Source: Streptosporangium sp. NBC_01756
GTDB lineage: Bacteria; Actinomycetota; Actinomycetes; Streptosporangiales; Streptosporangiaceae
Reading direction: 5' to 3'
Length of the DNA: 64,000 nt
Assembly: GCF_035917975.1 (NCBI RefSeq)
Contig: NZ_CP109130.1
Span: forward strand, 2,852,001 to 2,916,000
Every line of letters begins with the position of its first letter. Within the stretch, counting starts at the first letter, position 1. Positions 42,630-51,246 of this stretch are shown piece after piece. The position numbers and the translations under genes are program-made. The notes beneath the pieces were generated by a model. That model ran no database searches. It was given only the letters and a program-made list of their open reading frames with translations, and had not been told where the DNA came from.

Positions 42630-43052
42630 TCAGTGTTCGGTTCCTGTCCGGCGGGCCTCGATGTTGTGGGTCATGCGCTCGAGGACGCTGACGGCCGTGA
42701 GGTAGTCGTTCATGGATATGCCAGACATCGACAGCTTGCGAAACGCGTTGACGCGTTCGGCGACCTCGGCCAGACGCTGACGGCCGTCGGAGGTGAGGAT
42801 GAGCCGGTCCGATGCGGGGCGGGTCGCCCAGCCGTCGGCGAGCACGGTTTCGATGGCGGCGATCAGGGTGGGGACATCGGCGTTGGCTGCGAGGGCCGAT
42901 AGGACGTCGGTGTCCGAGACCTGAGGGGTGTCTTCGACGACATTGAGGACTTGCCAGGCGATCCGGGTGAGGCCGAACTCGCTCAGCATGCCGTTCATGT
43001 GGCGGGTGAGGGCTTCGTCGGTGCGGTTGAGCCAGTAGCCGATGGGTTTCAA
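42630..43052 (-). CDS. MarR family winged-helix regulator
   Basis: A 140-residue protein with a helical N-terminus (IGYWLNRTDEALTRHMNGML) and a winged-helix core (DVPTLIAAIETVLADGWATR, then DRLILTSDGRQRLAEVAERV). Start at 43052, 12 bp after the MFS gene in the same direction, suggesting it regulates the exporter operon or is regulated with it. Divergent from canonical MarR in the recognition helix, so family assignment is moderately firm. Confidence 0.8.
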   Translation of the reverse strand: MKPIGYWLNRTDEALTRHMNGMLSEFGLTRIAWQVLNVVEDTPQVSDTDVLSALAANADVPTLIAAIETVLADGWATRPASDRLILTSDGRQRLAEVAERVNAFRKLSMSGISMNDYLTAVSVLERMTHNIEARRTGTEH

Positions 43053-43064
43053 GATCGGTGCTCC

Positions 43065-44465
43065 TCAGTGACGCCGGGATCGGGCTTCGCGTGGCATGAG
43101 CCGGACGAGGCCGCAGCAGACGGACACGCAGGCGGCGACGGCGGCCAGGCTGAGGGCGGTGCCGCCGGAGGTGTGGAGGTAGATGGTGGTGATGGCCGCG
43201 GCGCCGACGCTGTTGGCCAGTTGCTGGGTGGCCGACAACGAGCCGCTGGCGCTGCCGGACTCCTTCGGGTCGACGTCACCCAGGGTGACCTCGTAGATGG
43301 TGCCGAAGCAGGTGCCCAGGCCCAGGCCGGTGACGAACACCGGCAGGATGAGCCCCCAGCCGGCCGGGCCGGATCCCTGGGTCTGCACCAGGACGAGCAG
43401 TGCGAGGGTGCCGGTCAGGGTGAGGGCCAGGCCGATGAGGATCAGGGTGCGGCCCATCCGAGCGATGAGGTTGTGCACGGCGATCGAGGAGACGATGATG
43501 CCTGCCGCGATCGGCGCGAGGCCGAGAGATGCCTGCGTCGGCGTGCGGTGCAGCACGTCCTGCAGGAAGAGGGACAGGACGAACAGCAGGCCGGAGACCG
43601 CTGCGTTGAAAACCAGTCCGAGGATCAGGCCGGAGGTGAAGCCGCGGTTCTTCAGCAGTGAGGGCTCGATGAGTGGGCTGGCCGCGGCGCGCTGGCGCAG
43701 GCAGAACAGGGCGAAGAGGCCCGCGCCGACCGCCAGGGAGAGGATCGGGCGCAGCGTCCAGCCATGACTGGAGCCGTCGACCAGGCCGTACAGGAGGCCG
43801 AGCATCGTGGCTGCGAGCAGGCCGGAGCCGAGAACGTCGACGGTGACCGCCCGGTCGCCGGTGTCATGAGGCAGGAGCCGGGCGGCCAGGCCGATCGTGA
43901 GGCCGCCGAGCGCGATGTTGATCAAGAACATGGAGCGCCAGCCGAGGCCGAACAGGTCGGCGTCGATCAGCAATCCGGCGAGGATGGGGCCGCCGACGGC
44001 GGACAGGCCCAGGGCGGGGACGAAGACGCCGAATGCTTTGCCGATCTCGTCGCGGGGGAATACCGCGCCGAGGATGCCGAAGCCCTGCGGGATCAGCAGG
44101 GCGCCGAAGGCTCCCTGAAGCAGCCGGAAGGCGACGATGGATGCGGAGTCGAAGGCCAGGCCGCAGGCGATGGACGCGAGGGTGAAGCCGGTGATTCCGA
44201 TCAGGAACAGGCGGCGGCGGCCGAACTTGTCGCCGAGCCGTCCGCCGACCACGAGTAGGACGCCCATGGCCAGGGAGTAGCTCGCGCCGAGCCACTGGAC
44301 GAGGGCGTCCCCGCCGCGCAGGTCGGCGGCGATGGTCGGGGCGGCGATGTTGGTGATCGTCGCATCGAGAAGGTCGACGATCGCGGCGAAGAGGACGACG
44401 GCAAGGACGGCCCAGCGTCTGCGATCGGCGGAATGCGGCGGCACGGGAGCCACAAGGGTGGACAT
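43065..44465 (-). CDS. MFS drug exporter, DHA2/EmrB type
   Basis: A 466-residue transporter with about 14 membrane spans. Motif A-like GGRLGDKFGRRRLFLIG (about 74-90) and the N-terminal LDATITNIAAPTIAADL, plus the motif-C-like GLSAVGGPILAGLLID, are typical of proton-driven multidrug exporters. It lies between an NmrA-type gene and a MarR gene in one operon, an arrangement common for quinone or drug-stress modules. Confidence 0.92.
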   Translation of the reverse strand: MSTLVAPVPPHSADRRRWAVLAVVLFAAIVDLLDATITNIAAPTIAADLRGGDALVQWLGASYSLAMGVLLVVGGRLGDKFGRRRLFLIGITGFTLASIACGLAFDSASIVAFRLLQGAFGALLIPQGFGILGAVFPRDEIGKAFGVFVPALGLSAVGGPILAGLLIDADLFGLGWRSMFLINIALGGLTIGLAARLLPHDTGDRAVTVDVLGSGLLAATMLGLLYGLVDGSSHGWTLRPILSLAVGAGLFALFCLRQRAAASPLIEPSLLKNRGFTSGLILGLVFNAAVSGLLFVLSLFLQDVLHRTPTQASLGLAPIAAGIIVSSIAVHNLIARMGRTLILIGLALTLTGTLALLVLVQTQGSGPAGWGLILPVFVTGLGLGTCFGTIYEVTLGDVDPKESGSASGSLSATQQLANSVGAAAITTIYLHTSGGTALSLAAVAACVSVCCGLVRLMPREARSRRH

Positions 44466-44518
44466 GGGGATGCCTTAAGGGGAGGAAGGGGCGCCGCCCG
44501 AACGGAGGACCGGCGGGG

Positions 44519-45361
44519 TCAGCGCCGGGTGAAGGCGGCGGCGTTCTCGTCTGCCCACTGCCGGAAGCTGCGGGCGGGCTTGCCGAGGAGGGTCTGGGTG
44601 GTGTCGGCGATGGCGGCGGGGCGAGCGGACGCGGCCGACCAGAGGGCGAGCAGGGAAGCGGCTATCGGGGCGGGCATGTACTGGCTCATCTGCTGCTCGG
44701 CCTCGGCGTGAGTGATCTTCACAACGGGGATGTCGCACTCGAGGACCTCGGACAGAACGGCGAGCTGCTCGCGGAAGGTGAGCGACTGCGCGCCGGTGAG
44801 AGTGACCGAGCGGCCCTTGAGAGAGCCGCCGGTCAGGGCCTCGACAGCGATGTCCGCGAGGTCGTCGGAGTGGATGGGCGCGAGGTCCGCGTCCGGGTAG
44901 GCGAGCTGGATCGGCAGGTTCTGGCCGATGAAGTAGGCCCAGCCCAGCGCGTTGCTGGCGAAGGCGTCCGGGCGCAGGAATGTGCAGGTGAGGTCGGAGG
45001 AGGCGAGGGCCTGCTCGACCTTGAGGCTGTGCGAGGCCAGCGGGTCGGTCTCGGCGCCGGGGTCGAGGACCGAGGCGGAGGACAGCAGGACGACGTGCTC
45101 GACGCTCGCAGCCTCGGCGGTCTTGATGAAGGCGTCGATGCCGTCGGGCTCGGGGTAGAGAAACACCTGGCGGACGCCGCGGAGCGCGGCCTCGAAGGTC
45201 TCCGGACGGCCGAGCCCGAGCTCGGCGACCTCGACGCCGACGGGGACGGTCAGTTCAGCGGGATTGGCGCTGGCGGCGCGGACGGAAACACCTGCGGAGT
45301 GGAGGCGGTGAACGATCGCTTGGCCGACCTTGCCGCGGGCACCGGTGATGAGAATGGTCAT
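44519..45361 (-). CDS. NmrA-like NAD(P)-binding protein
   Basis: A 280-residue atypical SDR with Rossmann motif TGARGKVGQAIVHRL (residues 6-20), no YxxxK catalytic pair, and IHSDDLADIAVEAL, as in NmrA/quinone-reductase-2-like redox sensors. First gene of an operon with the MFS exporter and MarR gene, and divergent from a second MarR gene. Confidence 0.88.
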   Translation of the reverse strand: MTILITGARGKVGQAIVHRLHSAGVSVRAASANPAELTVPVGVEVAELGLGRPETFEAALRGVRQVFLYPEPDGIDAFIKTAEAASVEHVVLLSSASVLDPGAETDPLASHSLKVEQALASSDLTCTFLRPDAFASNALGWAYFIGQNLPIQLAYPDADLAPIHSDDLADIAVEALTGGSLKGRSVTLTGAQSLTFREQLAVLSEVLECDIPVVKITHAEAEQQMSQYMPAPIAASLLALWSAASARPAAIADTTQTLLGKPARSFRQWADENAAAFTRR

Positions 45362-45382
45362 GATCTTCTCCGTTCATGATGT

Positions 45383-45408
45383 TATGCATGTGCATGCTGT
45401 CATGCATA
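45383..45408. promoter_or_regulatory. Palindromic operator between NmrA operon and MarR gene
   Basis: TATGCATG (45383-45390) and CATGCATA (45401-45408) are perfect inverted halves with a 10-base spacer itself containing GCATGC. In a 99-bp divergent gap this is a strong candidate for binding by the adjacent MarR protein. Confidence 0.65.
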
Positions 45409-45460
45409 TATTTTCGCGTCAACACATGCCTTCACAGGTTCACGGATATACGATGGGCAC

Positions 45461-45958
45461 ATGACGACGAACGAGCCGAGAGCGGCCGACGAGCTGCTGG
45501 ACGCCGTGGGTCCGGCGTTCTCCAAGCTGCGTCGCACCTCACTGCTAGAGGTCGAAAACCCGATCTCGGCCAAGGACCTGAGCCGGACCCTCGTGCTCAA
45601 CATCGTCCTGGAGCACACCCAGGGCTCCGGTAAGGAGGTCACCGTCGGGGCGGTGGCCGAACTCCTGGCCGTGGATCCTTCGGTGGCCAGCCGAATGGTC
45701 ACCGACAACATCAAGGCCGGCTACCTGATCCGCGCCGCCTCCCAACAGGACGGCCGCCGCACCGTCCTGCAGCTCAGCCCCGAAGGCGCTGAGCTCATGG
45801 CCCGCTTCCGGCGCCACCAGCGCTCGGCGTTCGAATACATCACCACCGACTGGTCGGAACACGACCGCCTGGAGTTCGCCCGCCTGATGCTCAAGTACGT
45901 CGACTCCCTGGCCCACCTCCGCAACCGAGGTCTGGCCGAAGACGCGAAGGGCTCCTAG
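45461..45958 (+). CDS. MarR family transcriptional regulator
   Basis: A 165-residue winged-helix regulator: VTVGAVAELLAVDPSVASRM (HTH, about 67-86), then the wing AASQQDGRRTVLQLSPEGAE with the conserved DxRR-like DGRRT. ATG at 45461. Divergent from the NmrA-MFS-MarR operon, and the shared gap has a perfect palindrome, so it is the likely repressor of that operon. Confidence 0.92.
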   Translation: MTTNEPRAADELLDAVGPAFSKLRRTSLLEVENPISAKDLSRTLVLNIVLEHTQGSGKEVTVGAVAELLAVDPSVASRMVTDNIKAGYLIRAASQQDGRRTVLQLSPEGAELMARFRRHQRSAFEYITTDWSEHDRLEFARLMLKYVDSLAHLRNRGLAEDAKGS

Positions 45959-46064
45959 GCGGCTGGTGCCAAGCGGCCCTTCCGAGCCGCGGCCCAGCCG
46001 TCGGCGCTGATTTCCGCCGGACGGTCCCAGGGCCCCGCGTCGGCGGCCGGCCGCGTCAGGAGGG

Positions 46065-46667
46065 TCAGCCGACGTCCGCGGTGCGCTGACGGCGGTAGTG
46101 CCGGGCGGCCCTGGCGCGGTTGCCGCACGACGGTTTGCACCACTCCTGCAGGCCGTGCTCCTTGACGAAGTACCGCACGCAGCGCGGCGCGGTGCAGGCC
46201 CGCAGCCGCTCGCGCTCCGGACCGGCCAGGAACTCGATGGCGGCGCGAGCCAGGGCCGCCACGAGCCGCAGGCCCGAGTCGCGCTCCGCGGACAGCAGCC
46301 GGGCCGCGGGGAGCGCCTCTCCGGGCCAGTCGAGCTGCGGGGCGACCAACTCCCGGGCGGCGGCCGCGTTGAGGAGGGCCAGCGCCCGGTCCGCGGGCAT
46401 CAGGCGGTGGGCGTCCGCCGGGCTGGCCGGCGCGGGGCTCACGACCCGGGCGAACAGCGCGCGTACGGCCTGCCGCAGCTCGACGATCTCGTCCATGAGC
46501 ACGTCGTCGGCCTCGAAGTCGCCGACGACGCCGCAGCCGGCCAGCAGGTCGGCATGCTCCCCGAGCCAGCGGGTCGCGCCCTGGACGGTGGCCAGGTCGT
46601 CGGCGACACCGCCGTCCCCGTCGTGGCGGACCGTACTTGCCAGCTCCAGTGCCAGACGGCGCTCCAT
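46065..46667 (-). CDS. CGNR zinc-finger regulator (ABATE domain protein)
   Basis: A 200-residue putative stress regulator. The C-terminal CGNR zinc finger reads RACTAPRCVRYFVKEHGLQE followed by WCKPSCGNRARAARHYRR, with four Cys ligands. The N-terminal half is the ABATE domain (ATRWLGEHADLL). ATG at 46667 has GGAGGAGGGG six bases upstream. Divergent from a phosphoesterase gene, with a 7-bp inverted repeat in the gap. Confidence 0.92.
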   Translation of the reverse strand: MERRLALELASTVRHDGDGGVADDLATVQGATRWLGEHADLLAGCGVVGDFEADDVLMDEIVELRQAVRALFARVVSPAPASPADAHRLMPADRALALLNAAAARELVAPQLDWPGEALPAARLLSAERDSGLRLVAALARAAIEFLAGPERERLRACTAPRCVRYFVKEHGLQEWCKPSCGNRARAARHYRRQRTADVG

Positions 46668-46713
46668 GTCCCCTCCTCCACGCACCCGATCATCAACCAT
46701 CACATTACCTTAC

Positions 46714-46739
46714 TAACGGATAAATAAAATTCTCCGTTA
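46714..46739. promoter_or_regulatory. Operator-like inverted repeat between CGNR and phosphoesterase genes
   Basis: TAACGGA (46714-46720) and TCCGTTA (46733-46739) flank a 12-base AT-rich centre containing a TAAATAAAAT-type stretch likely to be a promoter. It is placed to let the CGNR protein control both directions. Confidence 0.55.
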
Positions 46740-46801
46740 TAGTGGGCCGCGACCACCACCCCGGCGGACGGCTTCCGCCGCAGTAGAGGGACGGAGCAAC
46801 G

Positions 46802-47545
46802 ATGACGACACTGCTGGCACAGATCAGCGACCTGCACCTGGACGGCAGCGAGCGGGCGACCCGGCGCGCCACCCGCGTCATGGACTACCTGCGGGCACTG
46901 CCGCACCCCGTCGACGCGATCCTGGTCACCGGGGACATCGCCGACCACGGCACGGAGGCCGAGTACGAAGAGGCGGCCCGCATCCTGTCCGCGCCCTTCC
47001 CCGTGCTCACCTGCCCCGGCAACCACGACGTGCGCCCGGCCTACCGCAAGTCTCTGCTGGGCGAACCGGCCGCCGACGGCCCGATCAACCGGGTGCACCA
47101 CGTCGCCGGCACCGCCATCCTGATGTGCGACTCCACCATTCCCGGCCGCGACGATGGGCTCCTCGACGCCGAAACCCTGAACTGGATCAGCACCACGCTC
47201 GCCGGTCTCCCGGAGGACACTCCGGCACTCATCGCCTTCCACCAGCCGCCGGTCGAGCTCCACCACCCGCTGCCTGACTCCATGAGGCTCCAGCAGCCCG
47301 AAGACCTCGCCGCCCTGATCGACGCGCACCCTCAGGTGGCCGCGGTCCTCACCGGCCACGCCCACACCGCCGCCGCCGCCACATTCGCCGGGCGCCCCCT
47401 GATCGTCGGACCGGCGGTCACCTGGACCCTCCGCATGCCCTGGGAGGGCGACCATCCCGCGGACCGCGACCAGCCTCCCGGCCTCGCCTTCCACATCCTG
47501 GGCGAAGACCGCCGGCTGACCACCCACTACCGCGTCGTGCTCTGA
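46802..47545 (+). CDS. Calcineurin-like metallophosphoesterase (CpdA/3',5'-cAMP type)
   Basis: A 247-residue cytoplasmic phosphodiesterase. Metal motifs are all present: DLH (Asp10, His12), GDIAD (Asp45), GNHD (Asn74, His75), AFHQPP and GHAHT. The layout fits the class III cyclic-nucleotide or phosphodiester hydrolases. ATG at 46802 with GGACGGAG upstream. Probably co-regulated with the downstream LysE gene and under the divergent CGNR regulator. Confidence 0.92.
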   Translation: MTTLLAQISDLHLDGSERATRRATRVMDYLRALPHPVDAILVTGDIADHGTEAEYEEAARILSAPFPVLTCPGNHDVRPAYRKSLLGEPAADGPINRVHHVAGTAILMCDSTIPGRDDGLLDAETLNWISTTLAGLPEDTPALIAFHQPPVELHHPLPDSMRLQQPEDLAALIDAHPQVAAVLTGHAHTAAAATFAGRPLIVGPAVTWTLRMPWEGDHPADRDQPPGLAFHILGEDRRLTTHYRVVL

Positions 47546-47568
47546 CCCACCGCCCGCACCGACGCCCA

Positions 47569-47654
47569 GGCGGCGCCGCCTGTCCCTGACCCGCACCTGC
47601 ACCGCCGCTCTGGCGGCGCCGCCCTCCCACACCCGATGCCCTGGCGGCGCCGCC
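47569..47654. repeat. Three copies of the palindrome GGCGGCGCCGCC
   Basis: The 12-bp perfect palindrome occurs at 47569-47580, 47612-47623 and 47643-47654 in the 138-bp gap between the phosphoesterase and LysE genes. Flanks differ, so these are not simple tandem duplicates. They could be repeated protein sites or mRNA hairpins. Confidence 0.9.
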
Positions 47655-47683
47655 ATTCCTCTGACCGCCGATCAGGAGGCACC

Positions 47684-48304
47684 GTGGTCTCTCTTTACCC
47701 CGTCGCCGCATTCCTGGTGGCGGTCTTCCCCCTGATCGCCACCCCCGGTGCCAGCCTGGCCCTGCTGACCCGCCAGGTCACCCGCGAGGGCCGCCGCCGG
47801 GCGGTGCCCGTGATCCTCGGCACGGTCACCGGCCTGTACGTGCACGCCGGGCTCGCCGTCGCCGGCCTGTCGGCCTTGATCATGCACTCCAGCCTGGCCT
47901 TCACCGTCGTCAAACTCGCCGGCGCGGCCTACCTCATCGGCCTGGCCGGATGGACCTGGCGTTCGAGCACGCCGCGGGCACCGGCCGCCCCCCGCCGGCA
48001 CCTGCCGAAGACCGCCGGATCCCCATACGTCCAGGCACTGCTCGGCAACGTTCTCAACCCGAAGGCCGCCTCCATCTACCTGACCCTGATCCCCCAGTTC
48101 ATCACTCCGCACCGGCCCGTCACCGGCCAGATCCTCACCTTCGCCACCGCCCACGCCCTCCTGATCACCGTGTGGCTGCTGGTCTGGACCGGCCTGATCG
48201 GCGGAGCGGAACGGATGCTGAGCACTCCCCGTTTCAAGACCGCCGTCACCAGGATCACCGCGGTCACCCTGCTCGCCCTGGGAATCCGGTCAGCCGTGGC
48301 TTAG
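47684..48304 (+). CDS. LysE/RhtB family amino-acid exporter
   Basis: A 206-residue membrane protein with six spans. The family start (FPLIATPGASLALLTRQ) and the central GNVLNPKAASIYLTLIPQF motif (with the conserved NPK) identify it. GTG at 47684 with AGGAGG four bases before; the longer in-frame ATG at 47636 runs through a palindrome and lacks a ribosome-binding site. Substrate likely an amino acid or derivative. Confidence 0.9.
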   Translation: MVSLYPVAAFLVAVFPLIATPGASLALLTRQVTREGRRRAVPVILGTVTGLYVHAGLAVAGLSALIMHSSLAFTVVKLAGAAYLIGLAGWTWRSSTPRAPAAPRRHLPKTAGSPYVQALLGNVLNPKAASIYLTLIPQFITPHRPVTGQILTFATAHALLITVWLLVWTGLIGGAERMLSTPRFKTAVTRITAVTLLALGIRSAVA

Positions 48305-48485
48305 GCGCGTCGGAACACGAACACAACCGGCAGCGAGCAGCCGGCGACCTGTCATCAGGGACGCGACCTGCCTCGCCGCGGGCCGGCCGCTCCGGGTGGC
48401 GGACCACCCGTCCGCGGCCCTGCCGTCAGCGGACGCCCCTTCCGCTACTCCGCCGCCGACCGGCGTCCTTTACGCGGTCATCCGG

Positions 48486-49382
48486 TCAGAGCATGGCCTT
48501 CATGGAGGCGGTCGCCTGCTGGCCGAGGGTGGTGGGGGTCAGATAGGGCTGCTCGGCCATGATGGCTTCCCAGTTGTCCCGGATGTCCTCCACGGTGTGA
48601 TCGTCCTGCCGCCAGCCCGGTCCCTCGGCCACGAACACCCGGGCGATCCGGCCGGCACCGACGCTGAAGACCTCCCCGCTGGCCTCACAGGCCTCGTGCG
48701 CCAGGAACGTCACCAGCGTGCTGACCCGCTCCGCGGTGAACCTGGCCTCGAACTCGGCCGGCAACAGCGCCTCGGTCATCCGGGTCCAGGCGATCGGAGC
48801 GATCGCGTTGGCCTTGATCCCGGCCCTGGCACCCTCGAGGCCGAGCGTCTTGGTCAGGCCGACCAGCCCCATCTTCGCCGTCGAGTAGTTGGCCTGGCCG
48901 AAGTTGCCGAACAGCCCGGCGGGCGAGGAGGTGTTGACGATGCGGCCGTAGCCCTGCTCCTTGAGGTAGGGGAAGGCGGCGTGACTGACCAGGAAGGAGC
49001 CGCGCACGTGGACGGCGAGGACCTGGTCGAACTCCTCGACGCTCATCTTGCCGAAGGACCTGTCACGCAGGATGCCGGCGTTGTTGACGACGACGTCCAG
49101 CCGACCGAAGGCGTCGATCGCGGTCCGCACGATCGCCTTGGCGCCCTCCGGGGTGGCGACGTTGTCGGTGTTGGCGACCGCCTCGCCACCGTTCTTGTTG
49201 ATCAGCTCGACCACGTCGGCGGCCGGGCCGGTGGAGGCTCCCGTACCGTCCAGCGCTCCGCCCAGGTCGTTGACGACCACCTTGGCCCCGCGCTCGGCCA
49301 GCGACAACGCGTGCGAGCGGCCGAGACCGTGCCCGGCGCCGGTGATGACCGCGACCCTGCCGTCAAACCGCAGCTCTGACAT
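48486..49382 (-). CDS. SDR, MFE-2-like 3-hydroxyacyl-CoA dehydrogenase type
   Basis: A 298-residue classical SDR: TGAGHGLGRSHALSLAERGA (residues 14-33), NNAG (100-103), TSS (151-153) and YSTAK (Tyr166, Lys170). The VVVNDLGGALDGTG segment is typical of the dehydrogenase part of peroxisomal multifunctional enzyme 2 and its bacterial relatives in steroid or fatty-acid side-chain oxidation. ATG at 49382 with GGGAGAG. Divergent from a DapB-like reductase. Confidence 0.9.
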   Translation of the reverse strand: MSELRFDGRVAVITGAGHGLGRSHALSLAERGAKVVVNDLGGALDGTGASTGPAADVVELINKNGGEAVANTDNVATPEGAKAIVRTAIDAFGRLDVVVNNAGILRDRSFGKMSVEEFDQVLAVHVRGSFLVSHAAFPYLKEQGYGRIVNTSSPAGLFGNFGQANYSTAKMGLVGLTKTLGLEGARAGIKANAIAPIAWTRMTEALLPAEFEARFTAERVSTLVTFLAHEACEASGEVFSVGAGRIARVFVAEGPGWRQDDHTVEDIRDNWEAIMAEQPYLTPTTLGQQATASMKAML

Positions 49383-49397
49383 CCGCACTCTCCCACG

Positions 49398-49410
49398 AGA
49401 ACATAGTTCT
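49398..49410. promoter_or_regulatory. Palindrome AGAAC-ata-GTTCT upstream of the SDR gene
   Basis: A perfect 5-bp inverted repeat with a 3-base centre, 15 bases upstream of the SDR start. It resembles the KstR operator core (AGAACnnGTTCT) but its centre is one base too long, so binding by a KstR-like TetR protein is uncertain. Confidence 0.4.
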
Positions 49411-49600
49411 GTTTTTCTTGAACAATAGCCTGCTGCCTCCCAAAGGACCATGAGTGGAGACGACAGGCTGTCGAATCGTCGCGGATAGTGATCGCGCGTG
49501 TGAATTTCTGCTAAAGTTTCGCCCCCGAACAGGGCGAGGGTCAACGACGACACTCCTCCCAGCACGGCCCCGCCCCAAGTCCCCGGGCTGGAGGCAAAGC

Positions 49601-50659
49601 ATGCCCTCTTCTCCGCCCCTCCGAGTGATCCAATGGGCTACCGGCGCCGTTGGCCGATACTCCCTGCGCGCGCTGATCACCCGGTCGGAGTTCGAACTCG
49701 CCGGAGTGCTCGTCTACGACCCGGACAAGGTCGGAAAGGACGCCGGAACGATCGTCGGGCTCCCCGAGACGGGCATCGTCTGCACCGACGACATCGAGAC
49801 GATCCTCGCCACGGAGGCCGACTGCGTGCTGCACATGCCGCTGCCGGCGTCCTACTTCGGCGGTGACCATCCGAGCGACGTCGAGACGATCTGCGCCCTG
49901 CTCTCCTCGGGCAAGAACGTCGTCACCACCACCGGGTTCGTGTATCCGGAGTGCTACGGCCCCGCCCTGGTGGAACGCCTGGAGTCCGCCTGCCGGGCGG
50001 GCGGCACCTCGCTGCACGGCACCGGCATCAACCCCGGATTCATGAGCGACCTGCTCCCCCTCGCCCTGACCGGCCTGTCCAGCCGGATCGACCACGTCTA
50101 CGTCCGGGAGTCCTCCGACTTCCGGGGGCACCCGTCCCGCCAGATCGTGGTCGACCTGTTCGGTTTCACCCTCTCGGCCAAGGACTACGCCGGCGCGGTC
50201 CGCCCGTTCCGCGCCTTCCAGCGCTCGCTGTTCGCCGAGAGTGTCCAGTTCGTGGCCGGGGCCCTCGACGTGACCCTCGACCAGGTCGAGGAGAGCGACG
50301 AGTTCGAGCTCGCGTCCGAGGAGTTCGAGATCGCCGCGGGCGTGGTCGGCGTCGACACCGTGTGCGCGTCCCACTGGACGTTCACCGGCCTCGTCCGCGG
50401 CCGTCCGTTCATGACCGTGGAGTGCGTCTACAAGGCCGACGCCACCAAGGTCCGGCGCTGGCCCGACCCCGGCTTCACCATCCACATCGAGGGTGTCCCC
50501 CAGATGACGCTCACTGTCGACGAGATGTCCCACGGCCTCGCGGGGGCCGCGAACCATGCCGTCAACTCGGTGGCCGCCCTCTGCGCCGCCCCGCCGGGCA
50601 TCCGCACCCTGCTCGACCTCCCCCTCGCCACCGGCCGGGGCACCGTCCGCCTCGCCTGA
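49601..50659 (+). CDS. Dihydrodipicolinate-reductase-like NAD(P)H oxidoreductase
   Basis: A 352-residue protein with an N-terminal Rossmann fold (VIQWATGAVGRYSLRALI, about 9-26) and a DapB-like substrate region (GTGINPGFMSDLLPL). Proteins of this group sit beside steroid and fatty-acid catabolic genes in actinobacteria, but the reaction is not established. ATG at 49601 with GGAGG; an upstream in-frame start at 49454 would cross a TAAAGT promoter-like element. Divergent from the MFE-2-like SDR. Confidence 0.85.
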   Translation: MPSSPPLRVIQWATGAVGRYSLRALITRSEFELAGVLVYDPDKVGKDAGTIVGLPETGIVCTDDIETILATEADCVLHMPLPASYFGGDHPSDVETICALLSSGKNVVTTTGFVYPECYGPALVERLESACRAGGTSLHGTGINPGFMSDLLPLALTGLSSRIDHVYVRESSDFRGHPSRQIVVDLFGFTLSAKDYAGAVRPFRAFQRSLFAESVQFVAGALDVTLDQVEESDEFELASEEFEIAAGVVGVDTVCASHWTFTGLVRGRPFMTVECVYKADATKVRRWPDPGFTIHIEGVPQMTLTVDEMSHGLAGAANHAVNSVAALCAAPPGIRTLLDLPLATGRGTVRLA

Positions 50660-50690
50660 CCGCGGAGGCCTCGCCTGACCGGGAGTGCGC

Positions 50691-50729
50691 ACCGCTCCGA
50701 TCGCCGTGTCCGTACGGCGGCGGAGCGGT
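50691..50729. terminator. Bidirectional hairpin between convergent genes
   Basis: ACCGCTCCG (50691-50699) pairs with CGGAGCGGT (50721-50729), and an inner CGCCGT/ACGGCG pair lengthens the stem. It lies between the DapB-like gene stop (50659) and the flavin reductase stop (50740). Confidence 0.7.
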
Positions 50730-50739
50730 CGGCACCGGA

Positions 50740-51246
50740 TCAGGGATGCGGGGCGAAGCGGCCGAAGCGGCCCTGGTGGTAGAGGAGGGGACGGCCGCCG
50801 GGTTCGAGGTTGGTCTCGGTGACGAGGCCGACGACCAGGACGTGGTCGCCGATGTCGACGGTGGAGTGGGGGACGCAGATCAGCTGGGCGGACACGCCGC
50901 CCAGCAGGGGCACGCCCAGGGGGCCGGGGCGCCAGGAGGTGGGGGCGGCGAAGCGGTCGACGCCCTTGCGGGCGAAGCGGGAGGCCAGCTCGGCCTGGTC
51001 ACTCGCCAGGACGTTCACCGCGAAGTGGTCCGCCCGGCGGAGCCAGGGCCAGGTGGTCGAGGACTGGTCGACGTAGAAGGAGATCAGCGGGGGCGCGAGA
51101 CTGACCGAGGAGAACGAGGTGGCCGTCAGGCCGACCGGGACTCCCTCGGTCTGGGCGGTGACCACGACCACACCGGCGGCGTGGACGGCCAGCGCCTGCC
51201 GGAACCGCTCGGCGTCGACCGCCCGGCCGTGCAGGGTCTCGGTCAT
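50740..51246 (-). CDS. Flavin reductase (HpaC-like, split barrel)
   Basis: A 168-residue NAD(P)H:FMN reductase supplying reduced flavin. Family pattern: ERFRQALAVHAAGVVVVTAQ, GLTATSFSSVSLAPPLISFY and FAVNVLASDQAELASRFA. It lies just downstream of the LLM monooxygenase operon, so it may feed FMNH2 to that enzyme. Its ATG overlaps by ATGA the end of a 43-codon ORF. Confidence 0.9.
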   Translation of the reverse strand: MTETLHGRAVDAERFRQALAVHAAGVVVVTAQTEGVPVGLTATSFSSVSLAPPLISFYVDQSSTTWPWLRRADHFAVNVLASDQAELASRFARKGVDRFAAPTSWRPGPLGVPLLGGVSAQLICVPHSTVDIGDHVLVVGLVTETNLEPGGRPLLYHQGRFGRFAPHP

